Shown piece after piece: positions 33,480 through 46,977 of a stretch of DNA of 64,000 bases; positions within the stretch are counted from its first letter, which is position 1, and every line of letters begins with the position of its first letter. The notes below the pieces were generated by a model that saw nothing but the letters and a program-made list of their open reading frames with translations, was not told the DNA's origin and ran no database searches. Origin of the DNA: Warburgia ugandensis (Eukaryota; Streptophyta; Magnoliopsida; Canellales; Canellaceae); assembly GCA_035236585.1 (NCBI GenBank), contig CP141132.1, forward strand, positions 26,185,445-26,249,444, written 5' to 3'. Position numbers and translations under genes: made by a program.

Positions 33480-34745
33480 CAAAACATCAAGAGATCCTTA
33501 CCGTAGAAATGGCAGACGAAGTTTTAGTAGTGAAACTATTAAAGGATCTGCACTAGTTCAACTCAACTCACCATCTTGTACATAGCTTTACTTGCAACCA
33601 ATGCAGACCACTTTGAGTTGAACTAGGAATTCCTTGACATCTATTCTACATTCAAATAACACAACTTCTTTGATGACTCTATAAGATTGAGACTATTCTA
33701 ATTTTTATTATAGGATAAAGCTAAGGCATGGCTCAACTCTATTGAAGTAAGGTCTGTTATCACATAGCATCAATTTTCTAGAAAATTCATAAATAAGTTT
33801 TTTCCTCATCCACAAAACCAATGCCCTCAAGAGTAGAATTATAAATTTCCAACAAAAAGTGGGAGAGAATTTCTATGAATATTGGGAATGTTGAAAGGAC
33901 TTGCTACTACAAATGTCCCCATCATGATTTTGAAAAGTGGTAGTAGGTTTTGTATTTTTACAAAGGTCAAACACCACAAAACTAACGTACGATAGATGCC
34001 ACTAGTGAAGGGGCTTTCATGACTAAAAGCTATGTGGAACCCTAGAATTTCTTTGAAACACCTACTAAAAATTCCCAACAATGGGATTATTCTACCCCCA
34101 TAGAAAGAAATTCATGGCTACAAAAGAAAAGGAGAATATATGACATAGGGGTCACTCCAGATTTGTATAGTAGAATTGACAAATTGACCCAGAAGTAGGA
34201 AAAATAGATGATCTAACCCAATGGTTTGATGCTTTCATGATGGATAGACCTCCCATGCAACCTCATTTGAGGTTTGCTTGAGCTGTTCCAATCCCAATAA
34301 CGCTTCTCCATCGTGTCCGTCTAGTTTTGGTAGTCCAAAGTTCTTTTCAAAGCAAGTGAATGCTATAAATGCATATAGAAATCCTAGCAATAATAACCCT
34401 TATCTGAGAGCTACAACCTTGGATGGGCTAGGCATCCAAACTTCTCATGGTCAAAGGAAACAATCACTGGAGGATACTATGAATATGTTTATACAAGGAA
34501 CAGTGTAATTTCAAAATGATACAAAACAATTTCAACATGATACCAAGTAGACCTTACAAGCCAACTCGTAGTCTATTGCAAAGTTGGAACATTAAATGGG
34601 CCAGCCATCTACTACTCTTTAAGAGAAGGAAAAGGTAAATTTCCTAGTCATCCAATGCTAAATCCCAAGGGTTAGCATCAGATTAGTTTCACATTATTTA
34701 ATCAAGCCAAATCCATCAAACCCTTAGAAGTGGAAAATAAGTAGA
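33480..34745 (+). pseudogene. gag: Athila-like gag, plus strand
   Basis: Near 33,600-33,740 the translation gives 'ADHFELN', 'DDSIRLRLF' and 'DKAKAWLNSI', matching the HFELKPxxI, DDAIRLRLFPFSLRDKAKxWLxSLP core of Athila Gag. Then comes 'FFPHPQN' with shifts, 'NFQQKVGENFYEYWECWKDLLLQ' (33,845-33,915) and 'QWFDAFMM' (34,220). 34,278-34,508 reads 'PKFFSKQVNAINAYRNPSNNNPY', the EQVNAxxxFxxxxxNPYSxTYNPG linker. It ends in 'AKSIKPL' near 34,705 (AKAIxTLRSGK). The solo LTR interrupts it at 34,760, and the linker resumes at 36,499. Many stops are present. Confidence 0.85.
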
Positions 34746-35407
34746 TAATAAGGTAGACCTGTTAAGTGTTCAATTTTGGTCAAAATACCCCTAATTTAGT
34801 ATTTGATTAGAGCATCTAGGCCATTAATTTCAAGATTTTATATAAAATATTCTATTTTAGCTTTAATTGGCTATCCAACCGTTAAATTGCAAAATTAATG
34901 GTTAGATGACTATTAAAGCTAATAGACGGTTTAGATTACGCTAATTGGGTCCTGTGCATTGCAGATCGGTCAACTCAGGCGTGGACACTCCAGATCGAAT
35001 CAAGGATACAAGATGGAGATCAGATGAAGTTTCATGGAAAAAAGTGGATTTTGAAGAGTCCTAAGACAGAACAAAGTTAACTTCTAGTGGACCCCACTCT
35101 CTTTTCTCTCTTTTTCTCTTATCCCTCTCCTTTATTTTCTCTCTCTCTTCTATCTCTTTTTGTCCTTCTCTTTCACACGTCTCTCTCTCCCTCTCCTTTT
35201 TATTCCCCTTCTCCTCTCTCTCCAAAAAAAACATTTTTTCCTCCCTAGGGAGGCTAGGCTGGCCACCCCTCCTCTTCTTCCCTTTTCTCTCCTCCTCTCC
35301 ATCTCCATTGTTCTCTCTTTTTCTCTCCTTTGCTTCCCATCAGATCTACTGCCAGGCCGGCCATAGGTGCGTGACACACCTGGGCTGGCTGGCATCATCT
35401 TCTTCTC

Positions 35408-35508
<101 letters not shown>

Positions 35509-36088
35509 CTAGAGTTTCGAGTCACCCAATCTCCTTCATTAAGCAGAGCATCTTAACATCACGAAAGACGCCAGACCACTGCCCAGTTCTCCACTGGCGA
35601 CGAAGACCCTTCGCACGCCCAGGCAAGAACCCAGACCAGCGGACGACCCAGTGAGGAAACACCCAGATTGGGTTTTCCTCAATCCCCCTTCCCGCGTTCC
35701 CATCTTCACAGGACACTCCAGAGAAGAAAACCCATCCTCTTTCTCTCCGAGTCGCACGGCCAAGGGCTGGGTTTTCTCCCCATCTTCTTCTCCTTCCTCT
35801 TCTCCCTCTTTCTTCTTTCTTCTTCCTCCTTCTCCGGCAGTCCTTCTCTTCGCCGGACGGCCACGGGAGAGAAAACCCAATCTGGGTTTTCTCCCAACGC
35901 ACTCCCGCAATCCTCCTTCTCTTTCCTCCTTCCTCTTCCTTTCTTCCCCCCCTTCTCTGGTTCCCACCTTGTTTTCCTGGTTTTTTCATGAAAAACCAGA
36001 AACCCCAAAAAATTATGGTTCTGCCATTCGCAGATTTTAGAAATACCAATTGAGTCCCTGTTTAATACCAAATCTGTCCTTTGACGAA

Positions 36089-36180
36089 AATTCCATCTGT
36101 GTCCCCAGAAGAATTCCATCTGTGTCCCCAAATTAATTCCATCTGTGTCCCTGATTTAATTCCAACTGTGTTCCTGTGCT
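36089..36180. repeat. Four-unit ~24-bp minisatellite 'AATTCCATCTGTGTCCC'
   Basis: Four successive units share AATTCCATCTGTGTCCC (the fourth AATTCCAACTGTGTTCC), with variable 6-8 bp spacers. It lies in the R-U5 part of the solo LTR. Confidence 0.85.
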
Positions 36181-36498
36181 ATTCTGGTTTTACCTTATCT
36201 TTATTCTGACTATTCAGGGACAGTGCAATCCAGGACAGGCTTATCCAGGACCAATTATTTTGTTGCAATTTCTGTGTTTTTGGAATAAATAATTGTGAAC
36301 ATTGCAACAATTGAATAAATATGGATTTTATTTTATTATTAGTTGAATTTTGCTATATTCTTTGTTTTGATTCTTTTATTAATTGAATTTTATTGAAAAC
36401 TCCATCATTTTAAATCAAGTCCTCGTGGGATCGACCCATACTTGCATAAGCTACACTACAATAGCCCGTGCACTTGTGGTTAAACAATCAACAAGACC

Positions 36499-37547
36499 AG
36501 ACTAGGACTACCCTACAACATGAGGAGAAAGAAAAGCCTACCAAACCTCGTAAAGGGAGAGGAAAAGTACAGCCTGTGCCTTTTCATCTAAACCCCTCCT
36601 TGATGCACTTCATGCACAAAGGTTCCCTTCCCTCAAAGGCTGAACATAGTCAAGAATGAGAATAATTAGAATGGGATAATGGATATATTCAAACAAGTTA
36701 ATATCGACATTCTATTTCTTAGTGCCATTAAGAATTCTCTCCTTATTCCAAATTTCTAAAGGACCTATGTACACAAAAGCATCAGCTTAATGTGCATAAA
36801 AAAGGCATGTCTCATCCATGAAGCCAATTCTATTCTGCAACACCAAACCTCTCCAAAGTATAAAGATCCTGAATGCCCTATAATCTCATGTGTTATTGAG
36901 GAACTTAGATTTGACAAGGGACTATCAGATTTAGGGGGTAGTGTTAACTTGTTACCATACTCGATCTATGAGCAATTAGGCTTAGGTGAGTTGAAACCTA
37001 CTACTACTACTGTCTAGTAGACCAATCTGTCAAAATTTCTAGATTAGTAGAAGATGTCTTGAAACAAGTAGATCAATTTCCTTTTCTAGTGGGCATTTTA
37101 GTCCTAGACATAGAACCTGTATCCAGCCCAATTGTTAAAATCTGTATCATTTTGGATGGTCCATTTTTTGCCACTTCTAGTACTATCATCAACTATGGAA
37201 ATGATGTTACAAAACTGTCTTTTAACAATATGAAACTCAAGTTCAACATTTTTAATGCTACACAACAGATGGACTCTAAAGATTCTTTTGTTATGAATGT
37301 CCTAGAAAGTATAGTTTGTGACACTTTCCAATCATCCTCATATTCCAATCCACTTTTAAATCAAAAAGGTTTTACTTGAAGCTACAACAGTAGTGGACAC
37401 TCCAAAATGGAGACCAAAAGTAGAGCCCCATACACCACCTTTCATTGCTTCGAACCCACTTGAGGAAACAACCACATTATAGCTAAAACCATTGCCTACA
37501 AAATCTAAAATATGCATTTTTAGGTTCCTATGAAACCTTTCCTGTTT
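36499..37547 (+). pseudogene. pol: Athila-like gag linker, aspartic protease and pre-RT linker
   Basis: 36,499-36,600 continues the gag linker with a basic 'KPTKPRKGRGK' patch. 36,790-37,017 is open and reads 'KYKDPECPIISCVIEELRFDKGLSDLGGSVNLLPYSIY' when pieced, i.e. KxKDPGxFxIPCxIGxxxFxKALCDLGASINLMPxSIF. The active-site Asp of DLG is kept. After a stop, 37,059-37,379 reads 'QVDQFPFLVGILVLDIEP', 'ILDGPFFATS' and 'MKLKFNIFNA' (VDxFxFPxDFxVLDMEE, ILGRPFLATG, flap and end). 37,485-37,547 gives the KPLPxxLKYAFLGxxETFPV linker, where the X LTR junction cuts in. Confidence 0.88.
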
Positions 37548-37883
37548 AAAACAAAACCACAAGCCTCCATGCTTGTATGTAAAATAATTCTCATACGTAC
37601 CAAACAATCTATCTATTTACTTAGGGCGGAAATATCTTCTAATTCCCTATTCACTTAGAGTTTTTTCCACAATTCTGACTTAACCATTTCATATGTGTTT
37701 TGGTTGGATCATATGGGTTTTCAATGGATTTAATACAAGTATTTACATTATACTTGTCCACATTTCTAGACATAAGATCATGTATTCAACATGTATACCT
37801 CATGTAGATGCATTCATAAAATCCTTCAACCTTCAAGTAGTGATTCATCTCTTCAAATCTTCCATGATCCTGATTGGCGTATG

Positions 37884-40537
37884 TGTGACGACCCAGGTTT
37901 TCTCATGCATTTTTAAATGCAATATCTAATTCCTAAGGTGGGATGCATCCCTATTTGAAAACCATTTTATGAAAACCATGCAATGCAGTGGAAAATCTTT
38001 AGTTTTAAACTCATTTTGAAAACTCCGAGTGTCATTTTCTTTCACAATACTCAAAGTAGTTTTTGAAAAACTTCAGAAATCATAATTGTTTTTCCCCAGG
38101 TCTATCCAATCACAGCACATAGTCACATTGTAAATAAATACAAATAAATTTCCAAAGGGTAAAGAGTTTACTTACATGTATAATTGTCTCCTTTTGATCT
38201 ACTTGTTCGTAGCACTAACATAGGCGTCTTCTACTCGTGAATGGAACTATCCTGAAAAATGTTAAGGATAGAGTGAGTATATACTATACTCCGTAGGAAT
38301 CTATCACTACTAGTTTTACAATGCATGCTATGTTTAAAATCATCTGCTCTTTAAAACATGTGCATGTTTGAACACTCATGTTCAATATCGATATCAAAAA
38401 CCATTGTCAAATTGGAATTCTAATGACTTAAAGAATCACACAAACCAAGTCGAAAGTACCATATATATCATGAACATAATGATATGCATAAGATGCTCCA
38501 CTGAATCCAACTCATGGATATATGGTATGGTCGACCAACCTCATGTCATGCCATATGCAATGCAAGTAAATCCTCAAACCATAGGGTCCAACTATGCCCA
38601 CGACCTCGCCGCTGTGTGGTCCCCGGGTACCTAGGGACACAGGGTCATATGCCTGCACGGGACATATGACACTTCGACCCAGTGCTGTGACACCAGTGGT
38701 AGCCCCCTGTACCCCATGCAATCAAAGCAAGGACATGCCCTTTTTGGGTGTGGTACCCATCCACCTAATAGTGGTAGAGACTGGAGGCCAACCCAACCCG
38801 CTCGGCATAGTGCCCACGAACTTATCAGCCCAAATCATATTAGATCAAACAAGCAAAAACCTCTTTTTCAAAACCTGTCCTCTTTGGGTCCCTCACAACT
38901 GCCTACCCAACGTCTTTTGGGCACTCCAGCATCTTTTGGTAACCCTCAAGGACATGCAATCTTTCAAAAACTCAATACTCACAAATCATATAATATATGC
39001 AATTATTTGCAAAACATATCTATGCATAAAGTATTGATCATATGTACTCTAAAATTAAGTCATGCTAAACAAGTCATATACTTATACTTAAAACATGCAT
39101 TCTCAAAACAATCATGGCTCTTTTAAAAGTCTAGTAGCGATAGAGCACCTACCTCAAAGTGTCCTAGAGTCGCATCCTTTATCACTCAACCCGTCCCTTG
39201 GTCTCATTTATAAACTCCTGGGTATGAATGGATACAAGGAGTCCTTACCAATTTCAATCTATTTAAACATTAGATCGCTAGATCTGCTTTTAGGGTCCAT
39301 GGTCCTTGCCTAATTCATTTGTCAGGCTAGATCCTATGATGTAGATCTACTTTCCAATAGTTAAACTCTGTAATTTATCCTCTAATCCTAACTTTATAGT
39401 CTTATTAGGTCCGCGTGTCCCAATTCCTAGGACACTCGTGCATCCTGGTTGAACCACGACCGCCTCACGTGCGTGTACCCAAAGGTCGTGCTAGGGACCG
39501 CCTTTTGCACACGCACATGCATGCCCAAGTGACGCGCTATGACGCACATCATCGCACGGACACACCTTGTAGCATGGCGCGTCTCAGTTCCTAGGGCACC
39601 CTGTGCATCTTAGTCGAGCCAGGACCCGTGCCCTATGTCACGTGCGCACCCGAAGGCTGCACCTGGGACAATGTATGCACTGTCGTATGCTTAGAACCCA
39701 CCCCAGGGACCCAGTCCCAGGCGCAGGTGGAGCATGGCATCCTTGGGATGCCTGGTTCGTGCAGGGCCGACCCAAGCCAGCTTGAAGCATTTTCTGGCCA
39801 GGAACCTGGCTGGAAAACGGCTGGGAAAGGAACCAGATCTAGTATGGATCTATCCTGGGGGAAGCAAAATGGAGAGACAGGGAAGGAGGGCTTACCTGGT
39901 TAGCCTAGTGATGCCCTTTTCCCAATGGGTGTGCCTACTTGCCGGAACGCCTGAAGAAGGGGGAAAACCCCACTTCCGATGTTGCCAGAGGAACAAGAGG
40001 GGAGGTGAGGAGATGGGTAATGGTCGGCCAGACTTGGGCGTGGCTGTTGTTGGAAAACGCAGAGGGATGTCAGGATTGAGATGGGTTTCCGATTTTGTCG
40101 GAAACCCCAGTCTCAAAACGACCGAAAAATCACATTTTGGAGAGGGGGGAGATGGGGCTTTTTATAGCCCTGCTATGGTGGTGCCGCCCTTGGCTGTGGC
40201 AGATCTCTCTGGAAAAATCATAAAAGAGGGTTTTCTGGAGAAGTCTGAAGGTGGAAGACGATAGGGGGTGCCGTTATCAAAATAGCCCCCTGCGTTTTTT
40301 GTTTTTCTGTTTAAATTCCAGAACTGCCCCTGATCTTTAAACGGTTCTTCATACAAACTCCGTTTTGGGTATTTGTGAGACGTTGGATTCCATTTTTCGA
40401 GTAGAATCTAATGGTACCAAGTTTCCTTACAAATTCCTTCATTTACTATTTTAAATAAAGTGAAACATTTAACTCAGTTCATTTCCTATAAGATGTCCAA
40501 TTTTTATTAAAATAGAGTAAATTGCTCGGGTATTACA
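37884..40537 (-). mobile_element. 3' LTR of Y element (copy B)
   Basis: TGTGACGACCCAGG...GGGTATTACA, 2654 bp. It contains a GC-rich unit at 39,417-39,580 plus a partial one from 39,581, and a TATA box (minus) at 40,160-40,166. It is joined to the PPT at its right edge, which identifies it as the 3' LTR. The 88-codon frame at 38,368-38,634 recurs in the 5' LTR only because the LTRs are near-identical. Confidence 0.93.
40160..40166 (-). promoter_or_regulatory. TATA box of Y 3' LTR
   Basis: The minus strand reads GGGCTATAAAAAGCCCC, at the same relative place as in copies A and C. Confidence 0.7.
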
Positions 40538-40543
40538 TTATTA

Positions 40544-40555
40544 CCCCCTTAAAAG
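40544..40555 (-). promoter_or_regulatory. Polypurine tract of Y element
   Basis: The minus strand reads CTTTTAAGGGGG, followed by TAATAA and the LTR start TGTAATACCC. The preceding GAATTTCGAGGACGAAATT is the conserved Tekay/Del pre-PPT sequence. Confidence 0.85.
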
Positions 40556-42232
40556 AATTTCGTCCTCGAAATTCCATAAATGATCATCTTCAAGGTATTT
40601 TGTCTCTTAGATAACTTCTTGGTGAATGCATTCCCTCCTTAGGAATCAATTCTAGGCTCAACCTCAATTTATCATTTTTATTGTTCCTTCTTCAAGGCCT
40701 TACCTATAAGGGCTGCTTTCGCTGCGTACTCTGATGCATACTCCTATACGTGCCAGTTTAACAATACCGGTTTCTAGCTGTAATTCATCTATCTTGAAAT
40801 CCTTAGATGCCTATACTTTTCTTATCATGTATAGGATAGTCTCCTAGTAGGATCATGCTTCTTAATTCACGTATAAATTACTCCACACTTCTTTGAGATC
40901 ATATGATCTTATTTCTCCTATTTCATTTTGAATATCATAGGATACTCCCTTTTTCTTCTTGTCTTTCATCTAGTGATCTTTTCATCATCCATATCTCCTT
41001 TTAATGGTTGGTTGTATGTCATTAGTAAGAGTCCAAAAAATTACCTTCTTCTTATTGCATCTAACCTTGCTTCTTATCTTTTACCTTTGTCCCCAAGATA
41101 CTCCACTAGCTAATGTGGTATTATGTGTTCTACAGCCAAACCCTTGATTAACTTCGAATGACTTGATTCCTCGACCAAAATTATATTCAAAATAAAATCA
41201 TGAAAGTCAATTAGTAGCATCTTCCATCGAGGACCTTATCATATACTGAAAGTAAAATGTCCTAACTCTATATTCAATTTCATAACTATTGGATTCATTA
41301 AACGCTTTTCTCCGTGAAGATTTTATTCGAACTCATGTCAAATGTTAATGGTCAATTCATCATCATGGGTCACATGTTCTCGTCCAGAGGCTTATCTCAC
41401 TATTCACATCAATATGTCATTAGGATTTCCAATAATGTTCCCATTTATGCAAAGCAAAAAGTCTCTTATTCATAACCGAGTACCCTTACTAGGTCATGGT
41501 TGAATCCTTTGTCATTATCTTCTTTACCCTTTCTTTGCTTGATGGTTTCCTTCGTAACCTTTCAGTCCAAAAAGTTGTATACTCAATCCAGTAGGGTTAG
41601 TCCTTAGGAAATTCCTTTAATTGATTTTTTGTACTTGGTATATGCTCATAACAATTAACTTTTTAACGTAACATCACATCTTCACCTTATAGTGTGCTAG
41701 CCACCTCAACTTTTCTCCTTCCATTCCCTATATCAATATATTGTTCAATCTTTTATTAAGGCTTTATCGTCAACCATGCAGTCTGTATTGTCAGGAGGTA
41801 TCCTCATAAGTAGTGATTTTCTCAATTCCTCAAATTTTATCCTTCAAGTGCCTCCTCATACTTAGCTTACAATAGCAGTTCTCGTTCAATTGCTACTACA
41901 TCAAGTTATGCTGAAGCTATTAAATCATCAAATTTGAAAAATACTCAGGTAAGCATGGAACATTTTTATAGACCTATAGAAAGACTTTATTTGATTACCT
42001 ATTGATCTCTTTCCAAACATATCTTTGTCATAATCTCAAGGGTCTCTAAAGTGATCGGTACTTATTTGCCTTTCTTTTCAATCCAAGTCAGCGGTATTTT
42101 TCAAACCCAAAGTAATTTCTTCACCTTGTCATGGTAGCCATTAAGGTTTGAAAAATCTTTCACATTGGTTTAGATCACTTCTTATTTTTGCAACTGTCTC
42201 AGTTGTTACTGTATTTATTGTACTTGTAGCTC

Positions 42233-42276
42233 CTCCATGATGTGGCCTAATCAACTCCATGATGTGGCCTAATCAA
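42233..42276. repeat. 22-bp perfect tandem duplication
   Basis: CTCCATGATGTGGCCTAATC plus AA occurs twice without a gap. It is a recent replication-slippage product. Confidence 0.9.
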
Positions 42277-45200
42277 CTGACCTCATACCCTCAAATGACT
42301 TAGTCCAATCAAGTAATCTTCTTTTAGGTAAAACTCATGTCCAAATACTTATAATATCTCTCTGAGTATATAACTTCGACTACTAACTCATAGATACTAA
42401 CATACTTGATTAAATATGGTGGGATACCCTTATTTTAGTCAACAGTATTCTAAAGGTAATGACTAAATAATGGTCTTAAGATTTCTGGTCTTCTAATCCA
42501 TGATAGTAAGACCTCAATTTGATCCTTGATGGTACCCTACTTGTTAAATGGACAAGTCACTGTCCTGGCTTAATTCCTTTTTCAATATACTTTATTGGCA
42601 AGGTGGGATATCACCAAAATTTCCTTTTTATGGATTATATCCATTGGTGTTCCCCATAAGCTAATGGATCCAATAGGAATCTAATTGTAATAATTGGTAT
42701 CAAACCATTTGTAGAATTTTAATTTCTAGTTGGTCACCATTCCTCTTCGAAAATTTCTTGTCGCATAATCTCCTGAAATTCGATACTCTACTCAAAATCT
42801 TAAACCCCATATGCTTTCTCTCTTTTATACTCTTTTACAATAAGATTACCAACTCATCTAGTATTATTCCTTTGCATTTGTTTGATCTACCTTCCTATGG
42901 GATTCAAGATGATAGAATTCTATGTATCTCCATAAAGTCATGATCTTCTTCTTTTGAATATTCAATATTTCATTGAATACTTATAGTTACTGTGACGACC
43001 CGGGTTTTTGAAACACATTTTATAATATGTATTTTTCAAAGGCAAGGGCGTCCCCTCAGTAAAAAAAATTAGCAAATCAAAGCAGCGGAAATTCTTTTAT
43101 TTTAAAACTTGTTTTGAAAACCCAAGTCACCACTTCATACATAACATAAGTACAATTTGTGTACAAAATAAAATTCCATTGAAGGAATATGATTTTATTA
43201 AAATTTTAGGATCCATCCAGTGGTTCATAGTACACAACCCATTGTATCCTTACAATACTTGTCCAAATACACAATTCAAATTACAAAGTTCTAAATACAA
43301 TACATGCTCTCTATACAATGTTTCAAGGGATATACCCTTATTACTTATTCTTCACTAGTTCTTCAAGTCTTGAGCTCCTAAGTCTCCTTCTTTATATCTG
43401 AGATATTGTAAACATTCGAACATTTACAATATCTCAGCAAGCTATGCTTGGTAGGGGATAAGAATGTAAGTTATTGACAGTAAAATCTCAATATTCACTT
43501 ATCCCATAATTCATTCTATCATGAACACATTCATAGACCACTATTATTGATATGAACATCTCATTTCCTTATCATTTGTGTTCACCTTTATACATACATA
43601 GTATATAAGAACAAATCCGTTAAAATTGTAAAAATAATCAATAATCATTTCCATACAAAACTGATCAACTCCTTTCATTATAGGAGATTTGTATTTTAGC
43701 CAGTTACTATACTGGGATTTTTCCTTCTTGGGAAAAATATTGGTAATATACAATTACCTGGCATTTCATCATGCCATCCCTTAAGGCATTTCACTATGCC
43801 AATTTCATATGCATCATAATGTAAAATGATCAAGGACTACTATGCTTGCAGTCTGATCCGTACAGCGTGCCCGGATAACTATTCAATAATCCACTTATAC
43901 CATTCTCAGTGGAAATTACAATATCCATGTCCATATGAGAGGACCATGGCTGTCACAGTGGTGGCCTTCCCATAATTGCCCCACCCGACTTTTAGCCTTT
44001 CTTAGGCTTGGTATTCAATATCATCAAGTTTTAAAGAGTGGGAGGCCAAACCCTCTTAACTCTCCTAGCATAGCATCCCCAAGCCTATGCCTGTTTAAAA
44101 CAAAACCACAAGCCTCCAAGCTTGTATGTAAAATAATACTTATACAAATCAGACTATCTATCTGTTATCTAGGGCTGGAACCCTCAATTCTCAACTTAAC
44201 CATTTAATACTTATTTTCCTCATCATTTGGTTGGATCATATTTTAATTTGAGGTATTTACCTTAATATATTGGTATCATACATGTCAATACTTCAAAACA
44301 TAAGATCATGTATTATACATGTATCTTCATGTAAAGGCATTCTTAATAATCCACCTACCTCAATAAGGTATTCTTACTCCTTGAAATCTATCATAGTCTC
44401 GATCAACATATATCTATCAAATCATATGTATAATGTCATTTTTCTAATCAAGGGTACATACTACATGGTCTTTTGATCATCCTTATGTAGAATGATTTGA
44501 ATCTTTCTTCCTTAAATATCATATATCAATGGGTTTAATATCATCTATACAAATACTATCTATATCATACATAACAATCTAATTTACATTGATGTTTCTT
44601 TTTCCTTATTATTTTGATCATACAAGATATCATCTTGTTTGATCATCCTTATCTTACTTACTATTTTTATTAGGGTTAGATAATTTGCTATCTTTTTATG
44701 TTCTTATTATTATTCAACCAGTTAGTGTCTTACTTGGTTGAAGATAATTTATTTCTTCCTATCACTAGACAACTCCTCCTTATTTCAGGATGACTAGTAC
44801 TTACCAGTTAAAGTCTGCTCAAAAAGTGGTTAATACAACCCTCATGTAAGGAGGTGTTTAGACCTCTCTTACGTCAACAGGAGGTGAGGGAAAAGCACTT
44901 AGATCTTATATACCCCCTATAACTACAATGTTCAGAGTCCACTGGAGTGGTACTAGCTCAACCTTTGACAAGGTTCCTATGAGCTCCTTACCTTAAGTCC
45001 CTTCTCTAATTGATTTTAATTAATTTCCATGGATATGCATAATGTCATCCATGGATGTTCATTATTTTCCTACTTTGGGCCAAGGAATTGGTAAACCATT
45101 CCTTATATTGTCCTACTAACTATAGCCCTTATTAAGTCAAAATCATTCATTCATCTTAGTTGTTCATGAATCTCTATATTTCATTAGTTTACATTTTTTG

Positions 45201-45528
45201 GTGATTTATGCTCCTTATATCTTAACAACTACTTAACAATTGAATAAAATTTGACAATAAGTAAATCATAAACTTGAAAGCATAAATCAAATATAAGTTT
45301 AATAAATATATACTAACATTCTTCCTATGAATGTAACTTACGCTAGTGAAATAAAACTAAAATAATCCTAAGTTATGAAATAAATAAAATTGTACTTCTA
45401 TCTTAATGGAATCATGTTTAAATATCTAATTTACACTAACATGATCATAAGATAATCAAATCTACTAACAAATTACTCATTTAGGGTATATCATACTAAA
45501 ATTTAAAGATTACACTATCATGCTTTCT

Positions 45529-45634
45529 AACTTAGAACATAAATCACATTTACACCTTTATGTCCAATAAAAGACAATTAAAACTTAGAACATAAATCAC
45601 ATTTACACTTCTATATCCAATAAAAGATAATTAA
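45529..45634. repeat. 53-bp tandem duplication in X LTR
   Basis: 'aacttagaacataaatcac' and its flank repeat at an offset of 53 bp (45,529 and 45,582) with a few mismatches. The copy at 52.7 kb has a single unit. Confidence 0.8.
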
Positions 45635-45916
45635 AGTAATTATATTAAGATTATTATAAGCCTTTAAATATGATCCAACCATTAGATCTTTAATTACCTT
45701 TAAGGCTTTTAATCCATTAAGATCCAAAAATCATATCCACTTGATTTTGTCACATTTCATCCATGATCTAACTTGATTTCATCATAATATCATCCATTTA
45801 ATCCATCCCAAGGATCTGATCATACTTGATCTCATTGATCAAGTGGGTCCCTTTGTATTTTTTTATTTTTATTTTAGGGTTTTTCTACCATAAAGGGCAG
45901 ATCCCCTAATTTATCC

Positions 45917-46210
45917 ATGATCTATCCAAATTAATCATAGATATTACTTTATTACATTATTATATTATCATTAAAATAAATTTCCAAGATCTAATCACCT
46001 CAGATCTTAAAGATCTTAGAAATTGGACACTTATTTCTAAAATACAGAAAAATACAGAAATACATGATCTATCCAAATTAACCATAGATATTACTTTATT
46101 ATATTATTATATCATCATTAAAATAAATTTCCAAGATCTAATCACCTCAGATCTTAAAGATCTTAGAAATTGGACACTTATTTCCAAAATACAGAAAAAT
46201 ACAGAAATAA
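45917..46210. repeat. 147-bp tandem duplication in X LTR
   Basis: Two units of 147 bp (45,917-46,063 and 46,064-46,210) starting ATGATCTATCC differ at only a few positions. The X copy at 53.1 kb has one unit, so this duplication is private to this LTR. Confidence 0.9.
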
Positions 46211-46970
46211 TTTTTAGAAATATTATGACTTCATTAGAAACTAAACATTACAAGCTTTCCATAGCTTCTTTCCGATCTCAATTTGGAGTTCATATGACTT
46301 CACAATCTTAAATTGAATTTTACAGCTGTTCCTAGGGTCCAGATTTGATATGGGCCCAGCAGAACTAATCTCTCTCAATTGAGTGTCCAACCTTGTTAGA
46401 TTTTCTTAAAAATTGTATCCTAGCGGTTTTTGACCCTTTTGGATCAATTGGGGAGCTCAAAATTTGCATCTGAGCTCTCTATCACCACGAATTGAAGGCA
46501 CTGGTATTTACTTTATTTTTACCATTTTTCATTCAAATTAAATTACAGAAAAATAAAAATTACACTAAACCATAATAAATATGTATGGAAAGTAGTTCCA
46601 CCTACCTGATTGAAAAAAAACAATATAATTGATGCCCAATTTGAGAGAATTACCGGTTGATGATAATATAGCCAGATTGTCCACCTTTTTGTGATTTTCT
46701 GTTGTTGAAACTATTGGATCTTGAAATTGATTTAGGGATTTTGTATATACTATAGTATAGGAGGTTATGGAAGGTGGAATTTATCAGATTCTACCTAGAA
46801 CGGAGTGTCTAATTGAATTTAGGTCTCTTGTTCTACTTAGAAAGAGGAGAGAGAAATAAGAAAAATAGAGAATGGGGAGGGATTAATGAGAATTTGGGGC
46901 TAAAACTCCAAGGAAGATTTGAAAATTTCATGGTTAAGGTTGTGAAAATTTTTGGAAATTTTTGGGACAT

Positions 46971-46977
46971 ATTTATA
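46971..46977 (-). promoter_or_regulatory. TATA box of X solo LTR
   Basis: The minus strand reads GGCTATAAATATG. Equivalent boxes are at 54,243-54,249 (minus) and 60,688-60,694 (plus), always about 570-580 bp inside the LTR start. Confidence 0.7.

Noticed and set aside
35869-35893. Hairpin with 11-bp arms as a microRNA or terminator
   Set aside because: The stem is too short for a microRNA precursor and lies in a simple pyrimidine-rich LTR zone. It is noted only as local structure.
35522-36049. 175-codon minus-strand frame, the second longest in the window
   Set aside because: It sits in a GC-rich, pyrimidine/purine-skewed LTR zone with several long overlapping frames on both strands. Its composition is Gly/Arg/Glu-rich and low-complexity.
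38368-38634. 88-codon open frame repeated at 49,116-49,382
   Set aside because: It lies in both LTRs of one element, so its conservation only reflects recent LTR identity. In copy A the frame is not maintained, and no domain is seen.
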